A DNA stretch of 57,002 nt. Source: Vulcanimicrobiota bacterium. Its GTDB lineage: Bacteria > Vulcanimicrobiota > JAJTBE01. This document shows positions 9,028 through 18,682 of the stretch, piece by piece. The notes under the pieces were generated by a model. That model saw only the letters and a program-made list of their open reading frames with translations, searched no databases and was not told the DNA's origin. Every line of letters starts with the position of its first letter. Position 1 is the first letter of the stretch. The position numbers and the translations under genes are program-made. The stretch is taken from NCBI GenBank assembly GCA_021107945.1, contig JAIORV010000161.1, positions 1 through 57,002 of the forward strand. The letters run 5' to 3'.

Positions 9028-9098
9028 TTTTCACCGCAAAGACCACAAAGACCACAAAGTTTTTTTGTAGGAGGGATGTCCCCATCCCGAGAATATCC
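9028..9098. repeat. CACAAAG motif repeat plus GTAG hairpin
   Basis: CACCGCAAAGACCACAAAG (9032 on) is followed by GTAG at 9067-9070 and a hairpin GGGATG-TCCC-CATCCC (9073-9088). The hairpin is the same as that at 126-141 (GGGACG-TCCC-CGTCCC) except for one base pair changed on both sides, so pairing is kept. Confidence 0.75.
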
Positions 9099-9181
9099 CT
9101 ATTCATAAATTATATGGCGATTATCTGAATCCTTTATTCACTCTTGACTGTTTTCATTACCACGTCTATAATTCAATTGTT

Positions 9182-10525
9182 ATGAAAATTGGATTTATTG
9201 CGCCTCACGGTGTCGAGGTCTATCAGGAAGGCAATATATTAAACGAGCTTATTTCCAGTATGGAAGAGATGTTGGATTTTTGTGAAGATGAGCTCGAGGT
9301 AATGCCCAACCTTGCCCTCCTTACGATGGCGGCATATATTGACACCGACGGGCATGAAGTGAAATATATCGAGGAAAGTTTTATTTATAAGCCCGGTAAG
9401 AAACCCAATTATTTCGACGAGGATTTTGACCTTGTGGGAATATCCGCATTCACAAGGCAGGTGCCAAGGGCATACAAGATTGCGGATCATTTCAGATCCA
9501 GGGGAATCCCCGTGATACTGGGGGGAAATCACATAACGGCTCTTCCCGACGAGGCGCTGAAGCATGCAGACCACATCATTGTGGGAGAGGGAGAGGACAC
9601 ATTCCCCCGATTTTTCGAAGATTTCGAGGCAGGCAGGGCAAAAAGGGTGTATGAATCGGACAGATCCGTTAACCTGGGGACGATTCCGCCACCGCGATTC
9701 GACCTCGTACCTCACAGGGAGAGATATAACAAGATTCCACTGCAAACAACAAGGGGATGTCCATATCACTGTGAGTTTTGCTCGATTACGGCAGTATTTG
9801 GTCACAAATTCAGGGTGAAGCCTGTAGAAAGAGTTGCGGAGGAAATAAAGCTTGTTCAATCCCTGTTCAAGAATCCACATTTTTCCTTTGTTGATGAAAA
9901 TATGTTTGTAAACAAGGAGCACTCCAAAAGTCTCCTCAGAAGACTCCTGCCGATGGGAATAACATGGGAGTGCTACTGTGATATAACTGTTGCGGAGGAC
10001 GAGGAATTGCTTGACCTGATGAGGGAATCAGGATGCTACGAGATTCAGGTGGGACTGGAGACCGTCAACCCGGAAAGCTTGAGGAAGGTCAGTCCCTGGA
10101 AATATGAGAAGGTGTCGAAATATCCGGAAGATATAAAGAAAATTCAGGATCATGGCGTGGGTGTTATGGGGCTGTTTATGATCGGGATGGACGGAGATGA
10201 CAATACAATATTCCGCCAATTGTGGGATTTCATTGAAGAGAATCACATTTTCGAGGCGGATCTTGCCATTATGACTCCTCTGCCGGGGTCTGATCTATAT
10301 AGCAGGTTAAAGAAAGAAAACCGTGTTACAAGCGAAATATGGGATAGATATACATGGTATCATATTAATTACGAGCCTGCTCTCATGACACAGGAAGAAC
10401 TGCGAAAGGGCATGCTCTGGCTTCATAAAAAAATCCACTCCCCGGAATGGCTGAAGTTAAAGAATTCGATGCTTAATCCCAGGCCTGCGGAAAAGAATCC
10501 CTGTGTTCCGGATAAGGGGAATTGA
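9182..10525 (+). CDS. B12-binding domain radical SAM protein
   Basis: This is a cobalamin-dependent radical SAM enzyme of 447 residues. The N-terminal half (about 1-150) is a B12-binding-type Rossmann domain (DLVGISAFTRQVPRAYKIAD, IPVILGGNHITALP, HIIVGEGEDTFPRF). The radical SAM domain follows with TTRGCPYHCEFCSI (CX3CX2C) near residue 195 and the family's late motif LPGSDLYSRLKKE. Related enzymes include methyltransferases for hopanoids, antibiotics and bacteriochlorophyll and the BchE cyclase; which reaction occurs here cannot be told. The canonical His of the DxHxxG cobalamin motif is not evident, as in many of this group. It is isolated, convergent with pilB, with a repeat-filled gap between. 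No strong RBS lies before the ATG at 9182. Confidence 0.88.
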   Translation: MKIGFIAPHGVEVYQEGNILNELISSMEEMLDFCEDELEVMPNLALLTMAAYIDTDGHEVKYIEESFIYKPGKKPNYFDEDFDLVGISAFTRQVPRAYKIADHFRSRGIPVILGGNHITALPDEALKHADHIIVGEGEDTFPRFFEDFEAGRAKRVYESDRSVNLGTIPPPRFDLVPHRERYNKIPLQTTRGCPYHCEFCSITAVFGHKFRVKPVERVAEEIKLVQSLFKNPHFSFVDENMFVNKEHSKSLLRRLLPMGITWECYCDITVAEDEELLDLMRESGCYEIQVGLETVNPESLRKVSPWKYEKVSKYPEDIKKIQDHGVGVMGLFMIGMDGDDNTIFRQLWDFIEENHIFEADLAIMTPLPGSDLYSRLKKENRVTSEIWDRYTWYHINYEPALMTQEELRKGMLWLHKKIHSPEWLKLKNSMLNPRPAEKNPCVPDKGN

Positions 10526-10964
10526 AACATGTTTTTTTACCACAGAGGGCACAGAGGGCACAGAGGACACAGAGTTTAAATGAAATTAAATTATTAATTC
10601 CATGAAATTTGGGTGGAGGTTGGTCTCCCGACCAGCCTAAAACGGTGTGAAATCGTGGTTTTGAAATCCCCCCAAAAAGGGGCTGAATAGTTACGAAAAA
10701 AGAAGCGTAAACTGTCATTCTGAGCGATACAAGAAAGGAATACTTGGCTCCGATAACTTTCTAAAAAGCGGGATTATCTTGTATCCGAGAATTCACATAG
10801 CGAAGAATCTCATGAATATTTGCCTGGAGGAGATCCTTCGCTGATTAATGCATCGGAGGTAAGTAAAATCCGTTCTTACTAAAGCTTATCCAGTAAATTA
10901 AGAGATCGTATTCCGCTCAGGATGACAAGCTTGAGGCTTCCCGTCTCCCGCTTCCCGCCTCTCA
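10526..10964. repeat. Repeat-filled convergent gap
   Basis: Three units fill this 439-base gap. The first, at 10539-10694, is a composite: ACCACAGAGGGCACAGAGG-type repeats, an AT spacer, then a conserved 95-base part with GGTTGGTCTCCCGACCAGCC and an end TGAATAGTTAC (10684-10694). The second, at 10713-10927, is a nested palindrome beginning TGTCATTCTGAGCG and ending CGCTCAGGATGACA, with an inner pair AGCGAAGAATCTC/GAGATCCTTCGCT. The third, at about 10938-10964, is a TCCCGCTTCCCGCC pyrimidine block that touches the pilB stop codon. No gene is seen. Confidence 0.8.
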
Positions 10965-13682
10965 TCATGACATTGTAACCCGGCGAACTTCTTCCATTGT
11001 GATGTGACCTGCGGCGGCTTTTATTAGCGCGTCATAAAGGAGTGATTTCATTCCTTCTTTTTCCGCCTGTTTTCTTATCTCCTCGGATGTCGCACTCGCG
11101 GATATCATCTCGCCGAGAATGGGGCTTACTGTTAAAATCTCATATATTCCCATTCTTCCCTTGTACCCCACATTATGACATTTAAGGCATCCCTCGCCCC
11201 GTGCCAGAGTTTTGAACCTGATACCCTGATCCTGGAAAAGCACCTTGTCCGCCGGGGTTATGGGGGCTTCCACCTTGCACTTGTCACAAGTTCTCCGGAC
11301 AAGTCTCTGTGCGACACCGCCAATCATAACGGAACCTATGAGGTATGGGGCGACGCTCATATCTCTTAGCCTTGTTATAATTCCAACGGCGTCGTTTGTG
11401 TGAATTGTTGACATGAGCAGATGTCCTGTCAGAGACGCCTGAACCGATATCGAAGCGGTCTCCGGGTCCCGGATCTCTCCCACGAGTATAACATCGGGAT
11501 CCTGTCGCAGGAATTCTCTTAATGCCCTTGAGAATGTTACCCGCTTCTCCACTTCGCGGGGAGCAAGGTTTACCTGAACCTGTAATATTCCGGGCATTTC
11601 GTATTCAATAGGATCCTCAACTGTCAGCAGTTTGCGATCAGGTCTGCTTATCTCCTTGAGGCTTGCATATAGTGTTGTACTCTTTCCCGATCCGGTGGGG
11701 CCGCTTACAAGTATCATTCCGTGTGGTCTTGCCAGAAGTCCCTTGTATATTTCTATGGAATCGTTCCTGAATCCCAGGTCAGTGAGCTCGTAATTGAACG
11801 CGCCCTTGTTCAGGATTCTCATGACAATACTCTCACCGTGGGCGACAGGGATGACACTGACCCTCATGTCAAAATCCTGCTCTGCAATTTTGAGGGATAT
11901 TCTTCCTCCCTGGGTTATTCTCTCCTGGGCAATGTCCATGTTGCCGGTAATTTTGACCCTTTTGACAATCGCCCTGGCTATTTCGGGGGGATATGTATTC
12001 ATCATATGCAGTACGCCGTCAATTCTGTATCGTACAGCCATTTCCTTTTCGAAAGTCTCCAGGTGAATATCGCTTGCCCCGATGGAGATAGCTTCCTTGA
12101 TAATCCTGTTTGCCTCCTCGATGACAGGCCCGTCAATTTCATCCTTGCCGAAAATACTCAACTGGACGGCATCCTGTTTTACATCAAGCTCTTCGTACTC
12201 ATATTTCTTTTTCTCAAGCCATTCTTGCCAAGTAACACCCATTGTACCTGCGGGAAGCTCGTAACAATATTCAATTGCAAGTTCGATCGCATTGGGATCC
12301 GCCCGGTAAAGAAGGGGACGGTATTTATCCCCAAGCGCATACGCTATCTGGTCATAAATATATACATTACTGGGATCTTTGACGGCGATCTTAATCTCAT
12401 TCCCCTCGCCCCCGGCAAAAACAATTCCCACTATCGCCTTGGAGGCTTTTTCCGGCAGAAGCTGGGCAATTTCCCTCTCGAGCCTGATACTGTTAAGATC
12501 AATGGACGGGTATTGACTGAGAAAACCGCTCCCCGGCGTGGAGACCATCATGGGCCCCTGAACATCCTGCTTACTGCCGAGCCAGAATGATTTGTGAAGA
12601 AGCCTGGCAATTTCAAACTTCTTTTTTAATTCCTTGTCTTCTTCATCTTCTTCCTCGATCGCTTCGAGTCCTAATTCTTCTTCAAGATCCTCTCCCGTTG
12701 GGGTTTGAGCCGACACGGGAGTAATATCCGTCATGCTGTCTGGGCCGAATGGATATATTGTTTTGTCGATATCTATCTTCTCGCTTTTGGCGTCTCCATC
12801 GACAAGTCTTTGCATCAGGTTGGGCAAAGCTACGGACATTTCAACATTCATGGGAAATTTCGCCTGGAAATCCGCCTCCAGAATTCTCATACCCACATAT
12901 CGATCAGCTATTTGGGGCGTCATCATTTTTTCGATGATCTCTTCCAAATCTATCGTGATATTAGGATTGATCAGGGTTATTTTCTTGTCATTGTCAGAAT
13001 TTTTCAATCTTGCCAGTGACTTTATTGGTTTTTCTTTTGTTGCTATGAAAAAATGTACCGCTCCTATGGAATAAATGTCATTCCTGGGATCCGGCGGATC
13101 CCCCTGGAGTTGCTCCGGCGCCGAGTAATGTTTATCTGCAAGAACGCGAAGATTCGTCCTGCCGGTGATGTTTGTATGACCTATCCTTGTCATTCCGAAT
13201 TCCGTGAGTAGAATACGTCCTCTTGAATCTACAAGTATGTTTTCGGGTGAAAGTCCGCCGATAATGATGGGAGGGGTCTGCGTATGGAGATAGCTGAAAA
13301 CTCTGATAAACTGAATCAGGAAATGTTGAATCAGATTTTCATCTGTTTTTTCACGCATCTTTTTGATGTATTTTTCGAGAGGAGTGCCATCAAAATATTC
13401 CATCAGGAGAAAGATCCCATCCTCCTCTTCAAAAGTCTTCTTTACCTGAGGGAGATGCCGGTGATTCAAGTAGGAGAGGAGATTTCCCTCCATGAGGATC
13501 TGCGCTTTGCATGCCTTTTTTTGCTGTCCGGTCTTGACCTTTACCTTCTCATGAAACGCCCTTATTATATAAGGCTTGTTTTTCTTCATATCAATAGCTT
13601 TATACAGGATTGAAAACCTGCATTTCATGAATTCATCCTCAATTTTATAACGGTCTTTTATGATTTTTCCTATAAATGACAT
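10965..13682 (-). CDS. pilB: Type IV pilus/secretion ATPase PilB fused to an N-terminal pseudokinase
   Basis: This 905-residue protein joins three parts. Residues 10-280 are a Hanks-type kinase fold without its catalytic residues: the VAIK Lys is Arg41, HRD is I141-G142-G143, the following Lys is S145, DFG is E161-F162-G163, and no glycine loop is seen. Glu65, Asn148, SAPE (187-190) and D202 remain. An acidic linker (about 325-355) leads to a T2SSE N-like domain (about 390-490). The ATPase follows, with Walker A GPTGSGKSTT near 660, Walker B DPDVILVGEIRDPE near 725, and the zinc site CDKC...CLKC near 800-835. It powers pilin or pseudopilin assembly at the inner membrane. pilC lies 22 bases upstream. 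Ordinary PilB has about 560-580 residues and no kinase part. The fusion is read through one open frame with no sign of a junction error. Confidence 0.95.
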   Translation of the reverse strand: MSFIGKIIKDRYKIEDEFMKCRFSILYKAIDMKKNKPYIIRAFHEKVKVKTGQQKKACKAQILMEGNLLSYLNHRHLPQVKKTFEEEDGIFLLMEYFDGTPLEKYIKKMREKTDENLIQHFLIQFIRVFSYLHTQTPPIIIGGLSPENILVDSRGRILLTEFGMTRIGHTNITGRTNLRVLADKHYSAPEQLQGDPPDPRNDIYSIGAVHFFIATKEKPIKSLARLKNSDNDKKITLINPNITIDLEEIIEKMMTPQIADRYVGMRILEADFQAKFPMNVEMSVALPNLMQRLVDGDAKSEKIDIDKTIYPFGPDSMTDITPVSAQTPTGEDLEEELGLEAIEEEDEEDKELKKKFEIARLLHKSFWLGSKQDVQGPMMVSTPGSGFLSQYPSIDLNSIRLEREIAQLLPEKASKAIVGIVFAGGEGNEIKIAVKDPSNVYIYDQIAYALGDKYRPLLYRADPNAIELAIEYCYELPAGTMGVTWQEWLEKKKYEYEELDVKQDAVQLSIFGKDEIDGPVIEEANRIIKEAISIGASDIHLETFEKEMAVRYRIDGVLHMMNTYPPEIARAIVKRVKITGNMDIAQERITQGGRISLKIAEQDFDMRVSVIPVAHGESIVMRILNKGAFNYELTDLGFRNDSIEIYKGLLARPHGMILVSGPTGSGKSTTLYASLKEISRPDRKLLTVEDPIEYEMPGILQVQVNLAPREVEKRVTFSRALREFLRQDPDVILVGEIRDPETASISVQASLTGHLLMSTIHTNDAVGIITRLRDMSVAPYLIGSVMIGGVAQRLVRRTCDKCKVEAPITPADKVLFQDQGIRFKTLARGEGCLKCHNVGYKGRMGIYEILTVSPILGEMISASATSEEIRKQAEKEGMKSLLYDALIKAAAGHITMEEVRRVTMS

Positions 13683-13704
13683 TCAGAGGTCACACTCCCA
13701 CTGT

Positions 13705-14958
13705 TTAAACTTTCATCTTGCTTGTAATACTGAGCATTGGTAAAATAACACCGATAACAAATATTCCCACAACTCCGCCGACAAAAACCATCATAGCCGG
13801 CTCAAGAATGGATGTAAGAGTGGTAACGGCGTTGTCAAGATTCTGGTCGAAATAATCCGCCGTTTTTTCCATCATCTCGGTGAGTGATCCTGACTCCTCG
13901 CCGATTTTCACCATATCAACCACAATTTCCGGGAAGACTTTTTCTTTTGAAAGAGCTTCAGAAAGCGATTTACCTCCACGGATATTGCCCGCCATGCGCT
14001 CAATCGCCGCGCTGACCACTGTATTTCCCGCCGCTCCGGCGACAAGCTCCATTGCTTTTAACATCGGCACACCGGCGGCAAACAAGCTGGCGAAACTGCG
14101 GCAGAAACGGGCAAGCGCCGCCTGCCTTACTAAGCCGCCAAACCCCGGCACATTCAGAGCGATGGTATCCATCACCATCTTACCGAACTTGCTTCTTGTG
14201 AATAATTTGAACGCTATAACAATAGCTATAATCACGATCACAGCAGCTATAACACCCTTGGTGTTTGTCACTACATCACTTAGTTTTACCAGGAAAGCTG
14301 TAATTGGGTAGTCCTTGTTGAGATCCAGGCCGAACTCGTCGAAAAGAGGCGTGAATATGGGGAGAAAATGTGCAAGCAGAACATACACAAGAATCGTGCT
14401 GAAAATCAGGATAAAAACGGGGTAGGCCATTGCCGCTCTTATCTTCTTTTTTATAGCGAGACTCTTCTCCAGTATATCCGCTACCCTTGCCACCGCTGTA
14501 GGCAGATTACCGCCTATCTCCCCGACGGATACCATGCTTACATACATTTCATCGAATATCGCTGGATGTTTTTTCAGGGCATCGGTAAAACTGGAACCTT
14601 TCTGGAGATCAATCCCCACTTCATGTATGGCCTGTTTCAGTCTTCTACTCTTTGCCTGGTTATAAAGGATGGAAATAATTCTGTTCAGGGATACGCCTGC
14701 TCTTAAAATCGTCGCCAACTGCCGGGTAAAGAACGCCATCTCATCATCGGAGACGCCCCGGCCGATCCTGACCTTGTCGAGGATGCCACCACCCTTTTTT
14801 CCCTCTTCCTTTTTCTTCTCTTTCACCTCGTGAATCTCGATAATGTTGAGCTGAGATTTTTGAAGTTTTTCTATAAGCTTCTGCTTGTCCAGCACAGCCA
14901 TTTTTCCCTTGAGAAGCTTTCCCTTTTTGTCCCTGACCTTGTACTCAAATGTCGGCAT
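13705..14958 (-). CDS. pilC: Type IV pilus/type II secretion platform protein PilC/GspF
   Basis: This is the inner-membrane platform protein that couples the PilB motor to subunit insertion. Its 417 residues are typical. The N-terminus FEYKVRDKKGKLLKGKM is the family signature, and two repeated GspF cytoplasmic domains follow (about 75-195 with FTRQLATILRAGVSL, and about 280-400 with FCRSFASLFAAGVPM). Three membrane segments lie near 175-195, 225-245 and 380-405. It is transcribed first, 22 bases ahead of the pilB-pseudokinase gene, and is divergent from the pilX-like/pseudopilin genes across a 444-base gap. CAGGAG precedes the ATG. The identification is firm, but whether it serves pili or secretion is open, since no major pilin, pilQ or pilT is in the window. 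Confidence 0.95.
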   Translation of the reverse strand: MPTFEYKVRDKKGKLLKGKMAVLDKQKLIEKLQKSQLNIIEIHEVKEKKKEEGKKGGGILDKVRIGRGVSDDEMAFFTRQLATILRAGVSLNRIISILYNQAKSRRLKQAIHEVGIDLQKGSSFTDALKKHPAIFDEMYVSMVSVGEIGGNLPTAVARVADILEKSLAIKKKIRAAMAYPVFILIFSTILVYVLLAHFLPIFTPLFDEFGLDLNKDYPITAFLVKLSDVVTNTKGVIAAVIVIIAIVIAFKLFTRSKFGKMVMDTIALNVPGFGGLVRQAALARFCRSFASLFAAGVPMLKAMELVAGAAGNTVVSAAIERMAGNIRGGKSLSEALSKEKVFPEIVVDMVKIGEESGSLTEMMEKTADYFDQNLDNAVTTLTSILEPAMMVFVGGVVGIFVIGVILPMLSITSKMKV

Positions 14959-15402
14959 GATATTTCTCCTGTCAAATGAGATTTATGGTTTTATTTATAA
15001 TGGCAAGTATCCTGATTGCGAAGGAAAGCTAAAGCTTTCCGCTACCGGCTTTCCGCAACCGGCTTTTGAGATTCCAGGGGCGGTTGCCCTCCTGCTGAAA
15101 ATAACTTTAAAAAACATGAAAAAACTATACAAAAATGCCTTATTACCCTCTATAATAAGAATAGTATATATCCCCGTAATTATCCTGCTTGTGGAATAAA
15201 ATTTTGCAAGTATTCAGTCTTCCTTTTTGCAGGAGTGGCATCTTGCCACGGAAAGATAGGCGAGAATTGGTGTCATCCAATGGGTTGTGGTATTTTCCCG
15301 CATCCCGTTTCCCATCCAATTCAAAACCGGGGCATAAAGAGGAATTATCCGATAATAAATGAAATTATCAATTAAGATGTACTAAAAAAGGCAGTGGATG
15401 TA
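14959..15402. promoter_or_regulatory. Divergent pilus-cluster intergenic region with hairpins
   Basis: This 444-base region should hold both divergent promoters. Two compact hairpins stand out: GGAAAGCT-AA-AGCTTTCC at 15023-15040, followed by GCTACC (GTAG foot on the minus strand), and GTGGCA-TCT-TGCCAC at 15235-15249, preceded by GCAGGA. AT-rich stretches at 15140-15200 (CTATAATAAGAATAG) could contain a promoter, but no clean -35/-10 pair is seen. Confidence 0.45.
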
Positions 15403-18150
15403 ATGTTCAGGAGAGCTAATACAAGGGGATCAATTCTTGTTCTGTCCATAATGCTGTTTTTACTTTTGCTCACCATCGCGGCGTCACTTATTTCCCAGGA
15501 AGCAATCACCCGACGAATGTTCCTTCGTTCCAGAATCGAGGGGATCGAATCGAGGGCGATGAAAAAAGCTCTGCTGGAATTAAAAGGAAAGATAGAAATC
15601 GCCGGAAAAAATCCTATTAGTGATTTTGAGGTAAGATCCAATGAAGACAGCGATTTCAAAGTAAACGTAAAGGTTGTCTCTTTCAATCCGCCACAGGGTG
15701 AAGAGGCGAAAGATTTCGCACAGATTCCCGAGGTTGGATACAGCAAGTCTCTTACCGTTAAGGTTGACGACAGAGATATAAAAGTCCCTCCGTGGCACAA
15801 CCTCGCCGTGCTGGAATCTCCTCTGGGAAACAAGTATATTGCGATGTATAGTTATGCTTTCCCTTATGGAGCTTATGCGCCAAACGGCAAGATTGACCTG
15901 TACGACGCCAGAAGCTGGGCAAACCCCACACTCAAACAGGTGGAGCAGATACTCCAGGATAAGGACAAGAAGCAGGAATATGACAGGAACAAGGGCGATG
16001 TATATTCCGGCACTCCCGTTGATATACTTGCAAGGAAGGATATCAACATAACCACATTTCCCCACGGCAGAGCATATTCATACGAGGGAAAGATTGCCGT
16101 CAAAGGCGGTGGAATGGGGTTTTCCAAATTTACGACTATTCCCGCGACTGATTATTACAACAAATATGTACGAAATTTTTCCAACAAGATTGAGTCCCGG
16201 GTAGTTAGCTCAAAAAATACTGTTCTCGGAAATCCACTGAACAAGGAAGACTATATATTTTCCAGAGTTACACCTCCTTTAACTCCCCTTTCCATTGTAA
16301 ATGGAGTTGGAGGCGATGTGACGAAGATTTTCAACCTCCAGCAGGCGGCGGATTCCGGTATGTTATTCCCCATTCCCACAATTCCCGTGGTTTCAATGCA
16401 ATCTTATATGTCATTTGGAACATTACTTACTTTTCAACTACATGCGCCGATGCCGCCATCGGGCAAATCGGAGCCGCAGACAAGAACACAGGAAGCTTCA
16501 TTTGACAATTCAGGCGCGCCCAAGACATTCTTTTTCTGGGGATCCACCGAGTACTGGAGATTGATGCTAGGTCATTTTAGCTATGTCATGGAGATCCTGG
16601 GCAGAAAGATTCGCACGGTTCACCTGGGACAGGGCGCACCCGACGTTCAATTTTCTTCCGGATCAATTGATATAAAAACTACGTTTGTCGTACCCCGGGG
16701 AAGAACTCTGGAAATGCCCTGTAACACCACAATAAGGGGAGACCTGTGGATCCAGGACGGCGCAACCCTTTATGTCATGCGTAATCTCACGGTGAAATCC
16801 CCCGGAGTTTACACATCAAACCTGTCTATTCCCTCCGGAAGAGTCATTTTTGGGAAAGGATCAACGCTCGTTGTTGACGGCGACTTCTCATGCCAGGGAA
16901 ATGAGTCATTGGGATCAATTCTCATCTCATCCCCCGAGGGAAAGATTAACCCCATAACATCCGCGCTGATATGTTACGGGAATGTCGATATCCCATACGG
17001 GGTTCTGCCGGGAGTATCACTCTCGGACCTTTCACAAAATCTCGCTGTAAAGAATTTTATGACAACAGTCGATGAAATATCCCCCAACCTTGCCAAGCTC
17101 GTGGGTCCCTTCTATTCAAGGGGAGATATATTTGCAGCAAAACCCGCGGTATTTGCATACACGCAGTTCGGGTGGGTGTATTCTCTGATTATTCTGCCAA
17201 ATACTTACAAAAATGCCAATCTCAAGATTTTCAAGCTCATAACCACATCATACACAACATTTCTCAACGCATCCCTGGGAGAATACCTATTTACACAGGC
17301 AGACTGGTGGTCCTCCTCATTCGGCGAAGACGCCGTGCCGGTCATTCACAAGATAGATATGGCAAACACCAGCAACGATAATACAATTACAAAGCTGTCG
17401 GCAATAAACGTCTATGGCTTCACTTGCGATTACTCGAAGGTGAAGAGCTTGATAAATAATATATCGGCGGGAACATTCCAGAACATCGGAAGTGTCATAT
17501 TTCAGGAAATAGCAACCGAGATTATCGCGAAAATTTCACTTCAGTTTATCTCTATCCCGAATATCGATACAATTGTCAACAACGCATTTAACAAACTTTA
17601 CTCCAAGATATTTAAGGTATCGCCTACCGACGTAACCCTCAATACGACAAACGCTGCCACTTTTAAGGCAGGTATGGATTCCGTTTATCAGCATGTGAGG
17701 AATAAATTGAATACTCATTACAATGACAGGATGGTGAACAAGGAGACAGTTGTTTTTAACGAGGTGTCCGGGCTTTTTGTATATTCAAAGGGGAAACTGA
17801 CCCTGGGAGGTCCCCTTAACTGTGGATTTTTTATTGCAAAGGGAAATATCAAGATTGATTCATCGGGCAGGAATACCCGTGTTGTGGGATGTATGATAAG
17901 CCTGACGGGGAATATCAAGGGTAAAAATTGTCAACTACGCTATTACCCCTATTTCACGAGATTTTCTCTTCATATACCCGAGCAAATACCGGGCACGGGA
18001 CTGACCGCCCTGGTAAATGATATAAAACAAGTGACTGTGAAAACAAAAAGCGATTATATTTTTCCCGAATTTGGAATTGAGAAAGGGCATTTTCAGTTGC
18101 AGGGATGGAGCAGGTGGTCTTATGTTGACCGTAAAAAACAGTGGAATTAA
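15403..18150 (+). CDS. Giant PilX/GspK-like pilus-associated protein
   Basis: This protein of about 915 residues has an N-terminal helix like PilX_N/GspK minor pilins: RANTRGSILVLSIMLF then a hydrophobic stretch to about residue 30. A Gly precedes the helix and the usual Glu at +5 is absent, as in GspK. The rest is far larger than PilX (about 200 residues). Near 420-540 there are short beta-repeat phrases (TTIRGDLWIQDGATLYV, VIFGKGSTLVVDGDF) and again near 780-840 (KLTLGGPLNCGFFIAKGNI), like polymer-forming or beta-solenoid modules. It probably caps or decorates a pseudopilus outside the inner membrane. ATG 15403 is preferred over GTG 15394 for RBS spacing. The next pseudopilin gene overlaps its end by 29 bases. 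The function is inferred. Confidence 0.75.
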   Translation: MFRRANTRGSILVLSIMLFLLLLTIAASLISQEAITRRMFLRSRIEGIESRAMKKALLELKGKIEIAGKNPISDFEVRSNEDSDFKVNVKVVSFNPPQGEEAKDFAQIPEVGYSKSLTVKVDDRDIKVPPWHNLAVLESPLGNKYIAMYSYAFPYGAYAPNGKIDLYDARSWANPTLKQVEQILQDKDKKQEYDRNKGDVYSGTPVDILARKDINITTFPHGRAYSYEGKIAVKGGGMGFSKFTTIPATDYYNKYVRNFSNKIESRVVSSKNTVLGNPLNKEDYIFSRVTPPLTPLSIVNGVGGDVTKIFNLQQAADSGMLFPIPTIPVVSMQSYMSFGTLLTFQLHAPMPPSGKSEPQTRTQEASFDNSGAPKTFFFWGSTEYWRLMLGHFSYVMEILGRKIRTVHLGQGAPDVQFSSGSIDIKTTFVVPRGRTLEMPCNTTIRGDLWIQDGATLYVMRNLTVKSPGVYTSNLSIPSGRVIFGKGSTLVVDGDFSCQGNESLGSILISSPEGKINPITSALICYGNVDIPYGVLPGVSLSDLSQNLAVKNFMTTVDEISPNLAKLVGPFYSRGDIFAAKPAVFAYTQFGWVYSLIILPNTYKNANLKIFKLITTSYTTFLNASLGEYLFTQADWWSSSFGEDAVPVIHKIDMANTSNDNTITKLSAINVYGFTCDYSKVKSLINNISAGTFQNIGSVIFQEIATEIIAKISLQFISIPNIDTIVNNAFNKLYSKIFKVSPTDVTLNTTNAATFKAGMDSVYQHVRNKLNTHYNDRMVNKETVVFNEVSGLFVYSKGKLTLGGPLNCGFFIAKGNIKIDSSGRNTRVVGCMISLTGNIKGKNCQLRYYPYFTRFSLHIPEQIPGTGLTALVNDIKQVTVKTKSDYIFPEFGIEKGHFQLQGWSRWSYVDRKKQWN

Positions 18151-18607
18151 AAAGCGAATAAAGGGCATGTCCATAATCGAAGTGATAATAGCTCTGGTTG
18201 TTATCACCTGCGGCATACTAACCGCGCTCACAGTTATCGCCGCGTCGCTGAGGTTCTCAACACAATCCCGCCAACAGGTATATGCATATCTTGTAGCTGA
18301 AAGCATGCTGGAGAAGATAAAAGCTCATAAATACGGGGAGCCTGCGCCAAAATCATGGAAAGAGCCTGAATACTACAAAATCTCGATCGAGGGCAAAGCG
18401 GAGCCTATGTTGGCGGAGTTCAAGAGGGATTATAATTTCACTGCCGCAGGTGCGAACGGGAGCTTTGTTGATTCCACAATGCCACAGACCGAGGATATAG
18501 TAACAATTGTGGTGACCTGGGTCGAGGGGACAGGCAGAACATCAGCCAAAAGCAAGAAGATCGAACTGGAGACAAAAGTAAAAAAGAGTGAAGTTGAGGT
18601 AAAATGA
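18122..18607 (+). CDS. PilV/GspI-like pseudopilin
   Basis: This is a type IV pilin-like protein of 161 residues. The prepilin peptidase site is KRIKG-MSIIEVIIALVVIT: a short basic leader ending in Gly, then a hydrophobic helix with Glu at +5, the hallmark of processed and N-methylated pilins. The rest is a small globular domain with features of PilV/GspI minor pilins (AESMLEKIKAH). The start ATG 18122 has GGAG upstream and overlaps the end of the PilX-like gene by 29 bases, so translation is probably coupled. An upstream in-frame start at 18071 would give an overlong leader. It would be cleaved by a PilD-type peptidase that is not in the window. Confidence 0.85.
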   Translation: MLTVKNSGIKKRIKGMSIIEVIIALVVITCGILTALTVIAASLRFSTQSRQQVYAYLVAESMLEKIKAHKYGEPAPKSWKEPEYYKISIEGKAEPMLAEFKRDYNFTAAGANGSFVDSTMPQTEDIVTIVVTWVEGTGRTSAKSKKIELETKVKKSEVEVK

Positions 18608-18682
18608 GCCATTTTTAGAAAATGGCAAAAACAAACTTTCACGCAATTATTTTATGATTGAAAGGACCTGGATAGAAAACAA

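Noticed and set aside
11721-12590. Plus-strand open frame of 289 codons opposite pilB
   Set aside because: It is antisense to the ATPase part of pilB and has no recognisable domain or RBS.
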